Below are positions 48,201-59,835 of a stretch of 64,000 bases of DNA, piece after piece; within the stretch, counting starts at the first letter, position 1, and each line of letters begins with the position of its first letter. The notes beneath the pieces are model-generated. The model had not been told where the DNA came from. It did no database searches and saw only the letters and a program-made list of their open reading frames with translations. Source of the stretch: Stereum hirsutum FP-91666 SS1 (taxonomy: Eukaryota > Basidiomycota > Agaricomycetes > Russulales > Stereaceae); assembly GCF_000264905.1 (NCBI RefSeq), contig NW_006763142.1:608597-672596 (forward strand), given 5' to 3'. Both the position numbers and the translations under genes were made by a program.

Positions 48201-51200
48201 GCGCACGGTTCCATGGACCGTCTTCACCTGCGCTTCCGATCCCCGGCTTTTGTTCTCATCTTTATTTTCTAAATTTGTGATGAACCTTTTCTACCCTCGA
48301 TTTGTTTAACCCGACGACGAATCCTGAATCATTACTCCCGTTATACCCCACCATCACTTTTAAACCTTCTCTCTCCCTTTTTGTCAGTCGATGTTCGGTC
48401 TTCGTGCGCGATGCCGGCGGTACCGTTCGTACTCACTTTTGTGGCCCGATACCTGTGATTCTTCTCCTTTTTTTCCACTTTCTTTGGGTCCTGTGGATCT
48501 TACCTTTCGTCGACTTCCTATACTCCTGTGTTTCCGATTTAGGTTATTTCGATGCAGTTGACAATCGAAGTTATGGTTGGTTTTGAGCTGATGTGTTTTG
48601 GGTTGTAGTGAGCGAGTAGAGTGTATGGATGCGTTTGACACTACAGCTGAGAGATAGGCCTGTGATATCTCGCTGATGTAGTGGCGACGCGGTGAGGGCT
48701 TCAACATCTCGGTTTTCGGATTCGACACATCCTCGACTCGACACATCCTCGACAAGGCCAGTGTACTTGACGCGACGCCACAGCGGAAACATCACGAACC
48801 CAAATCTCGTCGGCATGCACGCTGATGCATACCGCAGAGATGAGGAGATCTCGTCGATGTAGTGGCTCGTGTTGTGTCCATATGCTTCAACACTCAACGG
48901 TCGACTGTTCGGTATCCGACGCTGTCTCGACGAGATGCTTCACGGTTTGGTTTTCTCCGTTTTGGCTCAGGTTCTTGATCTTTTCATCTCTAGGTTTCAT
49001 CTGGCCGGTTTGTTCTCGCTTGCGACTCGACGCGACTCGACTCGACTCGACTGGTCGGATCATCTCGGCTCTGCGTTCATCACTGGGTTTGCATCTAAGT
49101 CATTGTTGTGCTGGGTACGCCATTGCCTTTGCACGTCCTTTTGGCCGCGTTCTCGGCGGTGCTCGATGCGACTGTGAAAGGGGAAAGATAAACAAACAAA
49201 AATAAAAATAAAAAGCCCCACGTCCAGACAGTGCTGTCAAAGAGTCTGTTCGCGTCGAAATCTCGACATGGCTGGACTGGGCAGGTCTCTCGCCATATGG
49301 GTTCATGGCTGCTTTGCATCTGTGGAGCTGTGGTAAGGTCACGCCGTAGTACATACGGTAATCTTTGAGTCGTGAAGTCGGTCTGTCAATATGGTTGTTC
49401 CTTTGGCCGTATAGGCTCCTCCTATTCACGACGGTTCGTAGGATGTTGAGGCGTTGAGATCCGGTTTGAGGCGCTTTGAAGCTGGACATGGGATCGTTTT
49501 CCTAGTCATGCTTGTATGCACTATCCGAAAAAAAATGGATAGTGAGCGTCTTGCTCTGAAGCACGAGGGCAGACGCGGGAAGACACCAGGACTCGTGCTC
49601 TGGCCATGCTGGCTCAACCTACGGCTGAATTTATCTGTTGTTTCACAGAGAGTCGTACTCGGTCTGTTATGATTGCCTCGCGGAGGTTGGTTGAACCCGC
49701 TGTTGATGGTCAATGGCCAACGCGTGGAGTTCTTCCAGTCTCCATTGAGTCTTTCAAACAGTTCATCCCGCTGTGTATTGATCCCTCCACAAATGTCGTA
49801 AATGAGAATTGTTCCTTCACCTTGGATACTTTGTGAAAGGCCGAGAAATGACAGGACGGAGATGTATATGCTGCGGGTTGGGTTGATATCAGTGTTCTTG
49901 ACACCATTAAGATTGCATGCGCTTCGAGTTGAAGCGACTCGTAAGGGAGCTATTTGCGGTTATGGACATGTTCTGTCTTCTTGGCATACATGCTGGTGAT
50001 TGCTAGGTCTCTTTCGACTTAGGAGAGAACTCAATCTAAGCTCGTCTGTGGAGATGAACAGGATAAGCTCGTTCTAACCAGACGTCTACAATGTATGGGA
50101 CGCCACATAATTTATATCGGTCAAATCCCGCTCTTCTCAGTGGTCTTCATGTTTCTATGAGCCACTATTAGATATGCATATATCCTTAAGGGATGGGCTA
50201 GTCATGAATGCAGGCTGCGAGGACGACGCTTTCTGATGTTTTTCTGATCCTCATGGACAGGCATTAGGGCACCCTCTCACCAAATCTATTCTTTGGCACC
50301 ACGGTAGCTATGTCGAGCCTCCATGATGCTGGCCCATATACTCTCCTATCATCCTCCCTCGAGCAGTTAACGCCACAAGACATATAAGTAGGCGCACGCT
50401 CGCAGTGCATTGCTGCTTAATGACTCGTGTGAGTGTGAGTGCGAGAGGTGCTGAGATGCTGTTGGTTGCGTATCACGGCTGCAAAATGAGTTCCGATGAG
50501 GGTTGGCAGGGGCACAGGGCGTTGTGAAGGTCTTTCTATCCCCTTTCAAAGGCGAAAAGTCGGATAGGAAGGGTGTACAACTAACGAGCCTGGTCACAAA
50601 CCGCGGGTGTCTGGGTAGAGGGATCGTACTGAGTGTATCTCTAACTTTGAGGCTGCGCGATCATCCGTTGTCCGTGGGCTGTCAGATATGCTGCTCTCTA
50701 ACGCTAACCTCGGTTGCCGTGTAGGTTTGCAGTGGTGCTGTTGGAGTCAGCTGCTCGACGGCAACTGCGAAGAGGATCGGACACAATTTCGACAGTAAGA
50801 CGTGTGGAGTTCGAAGTGATGGTGCTATGCATTGGCCAAATAGCGGAAGGCTTTGGTCTGCGGCTCGCTTCCTAAGGGTGTGGTGGGATCGATACTCGAG
50901 GCATTGCCTGTGAGTCAGGCCCTACAAGCTCTGTCTTACGAGCAGGCATCCTGACCTTCTGCCAGAAGCGTTTAGTAGGGTTCACACCAGATCAAGTTCA
51001 GATCTGTTCAGACCCATCTGTCGAGTTCTGGCACAGTCCCCGCTAGGCTCATTTGAAAACTTTCTGGGACGAAATCAACCATGAGCGCTGTTGGAGCGTC
51101 GGACACAACCATAGGGAGCCCTACCCCGGCTCATTCCCGGGGGAAGACCTATCATACTTGCTTCATAACAAGCCACGTAGAGTCACCGAGCTCATCGACA

Positions 51201-53501
51201 TCATCGACATCAGTTCATTGTACTGGATCGTGCACAAGGGTGGTCTCTGCGGAACGGCAGACTCTTCAACGCGAGGCTCAGAACTCTACAAAGGATCACC
51301 GATGTATGACAGCACAGTGATGGTCTGGTGTAGGGCACGGCTTGCACTGGCTTATTGAGGATAATAATAAGTGAAAAGCGAGGAGCCGTTGACGCACCTT
51401 CGAGTTCGAGATATTCGTGCATGTGCAGCTGTCAAGCACTGATAGCACTCACGTACAAGTCGCAGTCCAGTCTCAGTCGACATGAATTTACATGTTAGAG
51501 TCTCAACAGGGAAGGTCCTTCAGCTTATTCTCTTAGTCGGAGGGTGCCAGAGGGCCACGTTGATTCTGCCCTGCCCCACGATCCCTGTGAGCAACAAGAG
51601 GGATGAGCCTCATGGAGACGAGGCCAAACACTGAACTATGCGCACCGTTTAGCAGCGAATATGCCCACAATTTCTGAGATACGTGAGGAATGCTCGTTCC
51701 GTCACTAAGCGCTTTATAGCAGCATCGTCGTCCACATTCAGCAAAGCGGTCGTCGTGATGAACGATGTCAAAACTCGGCGCTATATGCAGCCGAGCCTCG
51801 GAAATACACGGCATAGCGATCACCCTCCGTCGGTCACAACGTTTCAGATAATATTGCCATCGATGTCAGTGAGAACGACAACCTCCTCGATGTCCACACA
51901 AGATGGTCATCTCGTAGCCGGATTCAGCACCCAGTCCAGATACGGGCTCATGTTAAGGCAACGTATACACGGGTGGTGAGTGTCTATTTTGCGGTACGAT
52001 GGGCGTTGTATGTGGGGGAAAAGGTAAGTGATCCATGCCGCCTCTGCTCTGTGGACCCTGTCGTGTACCCTGTCCGCCCACGCCATCCTCACATCCTCTT
52101 TCCGCGGATTGAGCCACCCTACGGGACAGCTTTTTTTGCATGCTTGTCCTAGCCCCTCAAATGTGGTTCTTAATACCTATGCAGGCCGTCGGCTGCCCGC
52201 ATCGCTGACATGGAGGTGTTTTACTTAACGTGCGCTACCGACGACCTTCTCCCTGGCTCTCCATGGGCATAGGAGACTGGAGGCGCTTTGAAGATCATCT
52301 TCTAGGGCCAGTGCTGCAATGCGATGTCACAGAGCTGTAAAAATGGCTACGTGGGGAGAGCCCTCAGGTTGTGCTGATCCAGCAAATATACTGGACTGAG
52401 GCTTTCGTGTTGAGAGCCGAACATTCCGACACTTTGGGACTTGGCACTGTCGATGTTCTCGGTGACTTTAATCCACCGTTTCTCGCCTCTATTTCCCCCT
52501 CACAGCCGCCTGTTTTACTGTCGAATGGTCAGACGTCTGTGGTTCATGCGGACGTGTACACCTGCATGTACCGTTCTATAATGGAGCTATGGAAGCGGCA
52601 CATTCCATGAGAGCTCAGGGAGTGTTCTACGTTACGATGCTTATTTAGAGCTGGTTTGCTCGGAATCACAGATCCCCGGGTTAGAGACGGTCCGTATTCG
52701 TACAGACATACCGAAAGTGCAACTTGGCCGGCACCTTCGGATATGATTCCTGTCGACCAGCATTCCTCCAGCTCAGTCCAGGCTCTCAACAATTTCTTAC
52801 GCTATGAAGGCAGACACTACCCTATGCAAAGTCCGTGATGATTATCGCCTGTGTTAGGCAGATATGAGATAAAATTCTTTCTTGCCTTCCGAATCCACAA
52901 GACGTCACAACGCTTGCGGTGATTCCTGCAGTGGTCTGTATTGCTTGCCAGTGTTTAGCAGGTTGGATCTGTGTACAACTTCGCGAATGTGCACGACCAA
53001 GATGCCGTCGGCTTCTTGAATAGTACGCACTCCGTTGACGTTAGGTCTCAGATCCAACGAACCGCACAGGCACGTTTTTCTTCTAAGTAAGATCTACTTG
53101 CAATGGAGTCGTGGTACATTTTTGTTTCTCAATGATGTGACAACGCTGGGGCTCGGTGGCAGTGTATTTTTAGGATGCCGTTATTTCCCGCTCGGCGCTC
53201 AAAGGGCGCCTATGGCGGCGGACCTACAGCTGTTTGGGTAGAGCTGAAGCTAGTCACTTGCTCCATTACAAACGCGGGCCGTCAGCACATCAGTTCCATT
53301 CATTTTGCCGGATAAGTGCGATCCCTGTACAAACTGGTGTACCTCAAACGTTACCTTTTTTCCTTCGCTCTACCCATGCATACGCATAGACCCTCTCTGC
53401 GTACCTGTCGCCTGTGGTATTCTCCACCGCTTTATTCCTCCATGTCATTGAATTGTCTATCTGTGGTGTAGACATATAAGAAGTGTCTTCAGGTTCACAA
53501 C
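48201..53501. other. Gene-poor stretch of 5.3 kb
   Basis: I find no supported gene. Short frames (for example 51053-51358, 51683-51979 and 52371-52610 on the plus strand) show no domain, and I could not join them by splice sites. A CGACT microsatellite lies at 49024-49052. Hidden exons of unknown families cannot be excluded. Confidence 0.45.
49024..49052. repeat. CGACT-type pentanucleotide microsatellite
   Basis: CGACT units (first two imperfect) in non-coding sequence. Confidence 0.75.
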
Positions 53502-56126
53502 ATGTCTTCACTACCCATCAGCACTTTGACGACGCTTGAACATGTTCACTCCGACCTGCACCACCATCTCAGCTCGACCTGGTGAGCCAATACATGTTTG
53601 CTCCACGACGTATCGCGCAATCTCATGTAGACCGATCAGCAGGAGCTAGTTACAATGGCACCGGAGCATTCGTGATCCAGCCCGCCCCGAAGCGTGGCAA
53701 ACATTGCATTGACCATGATGTTACTAAGCATCGCAGGCGACCGATAAACGGATTTTTATCTGAACTTCTTTCAATGCCTCTCGAAGTCCTGCTATTCGAG
53801 GTAAGAATCATTTATTACATCCAAGCACTCTACCTATGAATGACGCAAGGGCGTCCTAGATTTTCAGTAGATGTCATCTACTAGACCTTATCAGTCTGAC
53901 ACAAACTACCAAGGCGATTCGCGCTCAATTGCTTTCACCTTCTGCGAAGACAGTCTGGATGACATCACGCAGGACTACAAACGATCCGTCCATCCCAGAC
54001 CCGCCCAGCGACTTTATCTCAGAGTTCCAGTGGGCAATTCTGCTCTTCGGCGGGTCCTACTGCACTGTGAGTCCTCTTGGTCTTCGTGATTTTGACTCGC
54101 TGAACTCAATGCCCTGCCTTCGCATGTACGGTTTCCAGGATTGTGGACTCCAAGGTATTCGTATTGTCGATTTTGGAATCTTAAGGCGTCTGTGCGTCTC
54201 GTGTCGGAAAGCCAAGTACGAAGTCGTTGTGACTGTCGCTTCTTCATGTTTCATTTATCACGTATCTTTCAGCTTGATACCGGAAACCACGTTCATCAAG
54301 ATCTTCCCCGATATTTGTCCAGCAGTGATGCAAGGCCTGCCATTTTCCCGAGGTCAGTCTCTTTCACTGTCCGTCCATGGAATCGATGTCTGACCTGCGC
54401 GTTATATCTGGCCTGTGTCTGCTAGTTGGTGGTTGGGATCGGGGACATTCTTCGGCAAAAAAGCGCTACTATCATCGCGAAGATATTATGAATGTCACAC
54501 GCAAATTCAGTTTTCTGTTAGGTAATGACTCGAATAGTGCTGACTCTGACACCGGCGGCGAGCCTGTGTCACAGGAGTGGGAATTAAGGAAGACTCAAAT
54601 ATTCAACTACATGAATCAGGTAAACCTCTCGCTATATCTCGTATTCTGGCACCAGTGCTGATTACTTCACCTCACAGAGAGTCGAGGTTTATGAACAATG
54701 GCAGACCAGCGTTATTGAAATCAACTCTAGCAAAGCTCAGAGGTTGAGAGACGCTAGATTTACTAGGTAAGTCTTCGGTATTTATCCCCATTGGAAGACG
54801 GAAAATAACCTTCCCAACCAGCATCAAGACCAGACTGACCGAGCTCGGATATCACGAGCGTGACATTGAACATCCTCGTGTCCGGCGTCACAAGATGGTG
54901 AACACCCGTACTCGGCTTACCGAGCAGGCTTGGGTAAAGATGCTCCCTACGCTCCAGCCCATCTTGGTTGACCTCGAGCGCACACGTCGCACTCAGACTC
55001 GATATATGCGCATATACACTTTCGACTGCTACTATCGCTCTCTGCTGCGAGACCTCATACCGATGCAGTCACTCTATATGCCGAATCCTCAGACTGCTCA
55101 GGCATTCCCACTGATTCAGGGAATCATCGAGCATGACCTTGATGATACAAACTACTCAGGGTTGTTCGCATCTATCACACACGACCTGTTCGATCATATG
55201 AGTCAGTGGATGCAGATGAGGAAACAGTCCCTTCTCCTGATGTTGCCAGATCATTTGCAATATGACAATGGGCCTGTTCTGCCACTGAAACTTCGAGATA
55301 CCGAGTTACATGTCGCACATCAGTATGCATCTTCCGCGACGAATAGCGGACTGGATGATGCTCGAGCTGTTTTCGTGCAGGGTGATGGTGCTTCTGGTGC
55401 ATTTATTGGCTGCGAAGTCGCCCAGGCCTGGAAGGCGGACTCGAGCATGCCTCTCATATTCTCTGGAAACGGTTGTGTGGCAGTCGAAGCCATCATCGAC
55501 GTCCTGAACCCCGGAAACAACGGGGATGCACAATACCGAGTACCAGCTTTTGAGCTCGATCGATTGGATAAACTCTATGTCGTGTGTGATCATTGCCGGC
55601 GCCTTGACCGTTTAAAGGGCAATGAGCATACGTTTGCCTACTCTTGGAGGGCTAGCGTGAGTTCATATCTTTGACGTTCATCCCGGAGCGTTACAATCTG
55701 ACCATGCCTTCTTCTTGCGATAGATTGACCATTTCTTGGAACCTGCGTTGAAAAATTTGCATCCATACCCTTCTTGGAGCCTCGTGAATGAAGACAAGCT
55801 ACCGTCCCACGTCACCGGACCTCGGAGCAGCCGTGAACATCCGGGTGCCTTTGATTTATGTTGGAGTTGCAACCAGTGTTCTCAGTATGTGAACGACTAT
55901 CCGTTTGGCGCTACTCGGGCTGTAGTGGCCGATCATGTTGCTTCGATGTGAGTCTTCCTGAGTACACTGTCCATTGAGTATAATGTTGTCTGACTTCAAG
56001 TTGGGTCTAATTAGTCACGGAGTGCCTTGCCAAGATATAAGAGACAATGATGACCTCTTCTACCGGCCGCAGATCGGCAAACAGAGGCCCCGTCTTAGAC
56101 CATTCGCCATTCCTCTGAATGAGTAA
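53502..56126 (+). CDS. F-box protein with C-terminal zinc-finger-like motif
   Basis: F-box proteins recruit substrates to SCF (cullin-1) ubiquitin ligases. Ten exons: 53502-53581, 53650-53800, 53860-54066, 54139-54215, 54273-54352, 54426-54619, 54678-54766, 54822-55656, 55724-55947, 56015-56126; 682 residues, all phases consistent. The F-box starts at about residue 62 (LSELLSMPLEVLLFEIFSRC), running on as HLLDLISLTQTTKAIRAQLL across an intron. The agaric-specific block SDFISEFQWAILLFGGSYC follows, then a Cys-rich segment (DCGLQG, RRLCVSCRKA). The C-terminus has CWSCNQC and ADHVASIHGV, a C2-H2 arrangement seen in this family. The first exon is short and its acceptor (GCTAG at 53649) was chosen for frame, so the extreme N-terminus is the least certain part. 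The substrate is unknown. Confidence 0.87.
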
Positions 56127-57596
56127 TTATCATGCCATGACGGCCCAGCCTATGTTATCAAAGAAAGCGCTCTGTCGCTCGCAGCGAATGCGATAGGGTA
56201 GCCTGAAGTATGACCCATTAAATTCCTCATCATGCACTAAGATACATGCGTATGTATATGCCTCCTTTTTACATGTCTTCTCTCCACTCTTCATGCACCA
56301 TCTATGTTGTTTCACCATCTTGAGAGTTGTTATACGTGGACAAATGCGAAGTTATGATGTTGACCTCCCCGAAGAGCGCTCGGATCTCGAGTATATATGT
56401 AAACCGTTGTACCAATTTTATATGGACTTGCGTTTGATTTTGGGTCATGTAGTAGTGGGGATGCCCTCGAAAGGCGTGGACCATTATTCTCCCAATTAAC
56501 ATAGTCATTCTACTGAGGAGCGTGTATTAGAATTTAGATACAGACTTGTCGGGCCTACTTCCCGTCCAGCATGTGCCACCTTCGCCATGGGCAAGGTGCA
56601 CATAGAGTAGGCGAGGGGAGGTTGGTATTGAAGGGGAGATGATGAAACGAAGAGGGCAGAAGGTTGAATCAACTAGAAAGAAAAAGCCCGAAGACCACGG
56701 AACAGCACGGCCATAGACTTGGCTCGCTCAAGTTATCACATACTTATGCGCCGAGTAGTAGGAAGACTGAGACTGAGTTGGGATAGGTGGTGCTAAACTC
56801 GCGACGGGCTCGGATTCGGAGAACCAACAAATAGGCTGGAGCGGCAACCAAACTGCCCAAGACAATGAGAACCATGTAGCGGTGTGAAAGAGAACGAAAT
56901 GAAGGTGGGAATTTCACTCAACAAAAGACGAAGGAAGTAGCAATAATGATTAATTAACAATGTATGTCATGGGGACAACGAACGCCCAGGGTGGAAAGCA
57001 AGTGGAAAGAGTGAAGCGAACGAAGTTGTGAGAGAGTGCTAAATGCAGCTGAGAGGCTACGGTGCAGAGTCAGACACACCTCTGCCGGTATAGATAAAAA
57101 CGTGCAGCGACACATAAAACAAACACTCCCCAGTAAAGGACTTAGCTCATCCTCGTGAGACTCTTGCATTCCTTTCCAGAGAAGCTAAACAGAACGGCTC
57201 AGGCAACACCGATAGAAGACAGAGACGCGAAACGCGGGCGACCCTTTGTTTGCCCTTTGCTTCAAGTGTGAGGCATTCTTGGTGAGGTGTGCAAGTATAA
57301 CAGAAAGAAACGTTCCGCGCGTGAGTGTTCTTGGACGATGTTGCTAAGTGGCAAAGGGGCGAGTACGAGGAGCAAAAAACCCGATGAGGAGAGTATATAC
57401 AAAGTGCAACACCACACCTTGATCGGGTACGGCGAGTCCGAGACGAAGTGCGACACCTTGAGCGGAAGCTGCACACTGTGTCGCAGATTGATAAGCGTGG
57501 GCTGCGCTTGTCCGCGCCATCATGAAAGGGTTATCGCACTCGTAAATGTCGGCCAAAACAATAGGTGAATGGTATTCTTCATTTTGCGCCCGAAGA
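56127..57596. other. Intergenic between the F-box gene and the repeat block
   Basis: About 1.5 kb with short chance frames only. Confidence 0.45.
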
Positions 57597-57674
57597 GTAC
57601 CCACCATTCGAGGATCCTCCCCTCCCTCGCTGCGCTCGGGGGGTCCCCCGAACCGGATCCTCTCAGGTGGGCAC
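57597..57674. repeat. Imperfect hairpin with GAGGATCC arms
   Basis: Arms at 57597-57617 and 57653-57674 are inverted copies sharing GT(A/G)CCCACC and GAGGATCC. The loop is CG-rich (CCCTCGCTGCGCTCGGG), itself partly palindromic. It looks like a mobile-element end or a structured repeat boundary. Confidence 0.6.
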
Positions 57675-57684
57675 ACTAAAGACT

Positions 57685-57816
57685 CGTTCGGGCATTTTTC
57701 TATGTACGTTCGGGCATTTTTCTATGTACGTTCGGGCATTTTTCTATGTACGTTCGGGCATTTTTCTATGTACGTTCGGGCATTTTTCTATGTACGTTCG
57801 GGCATTTTTCTATGTA
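57685..57816. repeat. Minisatellite, six perfect 22-bp units
   Basis: Six identical head-to-tail copies of a 22-bp unit that begins CGTTCGGGC and ends TTCTATGTA. No base differs between copies. Because 22 is not a multiple of three, all three forward frames stay open across it, producing spurious repeated peptides. Confidence 0.95.
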
Positions 57817-57840
57817 CGGCCTCGCTACGCTCGGCGGAGA

Positions 57841-57900
57841 AACCTAACCCCTAACTGAACCTAACCTAACCAACCTAACCGAAAACCTAACAACCTAACC
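57841..57900. repeat. Degenerate telomere-like CCTAAC tract
   Basis: About eight CCTAAC-type words are packed into roughly 60 bp, including one CCCCTAAC. This resembles the fungal telomere repeat (CCCTAA)n but is irregular. It directly follows the minisatellite and a GCCTCGCTACGCTCGGC palindrome at about 57818-57834. Confidence 0.75.
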
Positions 57901-58302
57901 CGGTGGACCACCAAGACAGTGTTGAGCAGCAAGATGCAATTATTAAAACGGGATTTTGAGCACTTATCAAGGTGTCGCAGATGCCCTCAGAATTGCCTCG
58001 GAGGCGCAACATGTCGCACTTCGCGACGTGCCTGGCCAAGGTGCTGTGTTGCATCTCGTATATCCTCCGATGAGGAAGAGGTAGAAACAGAGAAACAGAT
58101 CTAAATTATTAGGCCGACTGGACGGCAAGTGCCGGCCAAAATGACGTCGCATCAGGGCCACAATTGGGCCCCACGACGTTGGCAAAGTTGCTCGCGGTGA
58201 GTCCTCCACTAAAGCAGAGGTAAAACCAGTCTTGAGGGCATTTGGCAATGATATATGATATCAACGCAAGAATAACAACAATTGAACTGCGGAACACCAC
58301 TC
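57901..58302. other. Non-coding spacer between the repeat tract and the MITE
   Basis: A 61-codon plus-strand frame and a 93-codon minus-strand frame lack any domain. Probably part of the repeat neighbourhood. Confidence 0.4.
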
Positions 58303-58570
58303 TACTGTAGTTTTCGACCAACTGTTCGTGGGAGAATCACGTAAGCCGTGACCACCGCTGGGCCACTGTTCGCTCGGGTGGGCCACGCGTGACGAACCAG
58401 CGAAATTGCTCGTATTCAGGCCAAAAATTGAATTTTTAGCGATTTTTGGCGCAAATCGGTCGCGATTTTCTGTTCGCGAACCCCTGTGTATGCGTGAGCC
58501 CGGGACCCAATCTGTTCGTCGACGCACTCCGCGTGATGCGTGACGAACAGTTGGTCGAAAAACTACAGTA
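58303..58570. mobile_element. MITE with 26-bp terminal inverted repeats and TA flanks
   Basis: The ends at 58303-58330 and 58543-58570 are inverted copies. Each begins TA + CTGTAGTTTT (one extra T on the right side) and continues CGACCAACTGTTCGT. The terminal TA on both sides fits a Tc1/mariner target duplication. The element is 268 bp and has no transposase frame. The interior has AT-rich palindromic words (AAAAATTGAATTTTTAGCG) and a second GTTCGTCGACGCAC / GTGATGCGTGACGAAC inverted pair. It is non-autonomous. Confidence 0.85.
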
Positions 58571-58684
58571 CCTCATCCCGGCGGTGAAAAGGTGGGTAAA
58601 ACACACAATTTGAATTGAGTCTAAAAGAGAAACTTCGCTCTACATGCATGAATCCAATGTATGTGTGCCGTCTAGCGAGAACAT

Positions 58685-59835
58685 CTAAGCAGACCCAATG
58701 GTGCTCTTCGCACTATCCTTCACTGATTCCTCCAGCGAGATGAAGTCCTTCCTCCCCAAAGCCTTCAAAACCTCAACACTACGCGCTCTCGCCTTCGTGA
58801 CCGTGCTCAAGTCCTTCGCCTCGTTGGGAATGTTTGAGGGCCACTCGCGGGCGGGGTAAGCCTTGCGCAAGATGTCGAGGAGCTGGCTCCAGTTGTACGG
58901 CTCCGCATAGGCGAGAATGCGCTCGGACTTGACAGAAGGGACGACGATGGCGGCGGCGTGAAGACGGGCAGTATCGCGGACATCGACGAAGTATTCTACA
59001 TAGTAGAACGCAATGTCAGTGAGGTTTCAGTTAGAGCGGAATACGAAGACGTACGAGGAGAGATCCCAAATTTGGACACCGTCTCTAGGTCTCCCTTGAT
59101 CAATGTCTGAATCCATCCCAACGTGGGCGAGCTCTGTCCCTCATGCAACGCCGGCCCAAAGTTTCCAGCCGGCAACACCGTGCTGAACTCGAATCCGGGT
59201 TTATTCTCCTCCACGAACTTCCAAGCAGCCCTCTCCGCCTCAACCTTGCTCGCAGCGTAAACGGGCAGAGCCCTGTCCGGGGTGTAAGGTGCAGGGGCCC
59301 AGGCGAGCTTGCTCGCCGGTTCGTTCCAGGTGTCAGAGGTGATTTCGAAGACGGTGTTTGGAGTGGGGAAGGCCTGGGCAGTGGAAGAGGACGTATAGAC
59401 GACGCGTTTGACGGAGGGCTCTTTGGCGGCGGACTTCAAGATGCCGACGGTGCTGGCGATGGTGGGCGGGATAACGACGTTCGGGTCTGGGGAGAAGGAG
59501 AGGTCGGAGGCCATATGCGATATGCCGGCGACACCTGGGGAAATCGAGCCCGTAAGAAAATTATGCTGTGGGGATGATGTTCGAAGGGTCATACCTTTGA
59601 CGGCTTCATCGAATGCTCCGTCGACTGCGATGTCGGAGACTACGAAGAGCTCAAACTTGCCCTTGCCATATTTCTTGTCGAAGAGCTGTTGGGCCCACTG
59701 GGATTTAGTGGCGTCACGAACAGTGCCACGGACTTTGTAGCCAAGAGAGAGAAGTTGGTCGGCAGTGTGAGAGCCGATGTAGCCGTTTACGCCGGTGACG
59801 AGGACGGTCGATTCTTTGGGGATGGCACTAGACAT
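58685..59835 (-). CDS. Extended SDR NAD(P)H-dependent aldehyde/ketone reductase (Gre2-like)
   Basis: A soluble oxidoreductase of the extended short-chain dehydrogenase family (methylglyoxal reductase / dihydroflavonol reductase type). Three exons: 59835-59595, 59534-59055, 58995-58685; 343 residues. The N-terminus shows LVTGVNGYIGSHTADQLL (nucleotide-binding TGxxGxxG) and VRGTVRD, the Arg of which suits NADPH. The catalytic Ser lies in RVVYTSSSTA and the YxxxK motif is YAASKVEAE, so the active site is intact. LPAGNFGPAL and YFVDVRDTARLH are further family landmarks. A TATA-like box sits about 100 bp upstream. The real substrate cannot be told from sequence. Confidence 0.92.

Noticed and set aside
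57685..57816. Regular repeat array that might suggest a CRISPR
   Set aside because: Units are directly adjacent with no spacers, and the host is a eukaryote.
57546..57858. Frames coding repeated peptides over the minisatellite
   Set aside because: They arise because a stop-free 22-bp unit is open in all frames; there is no gene context.
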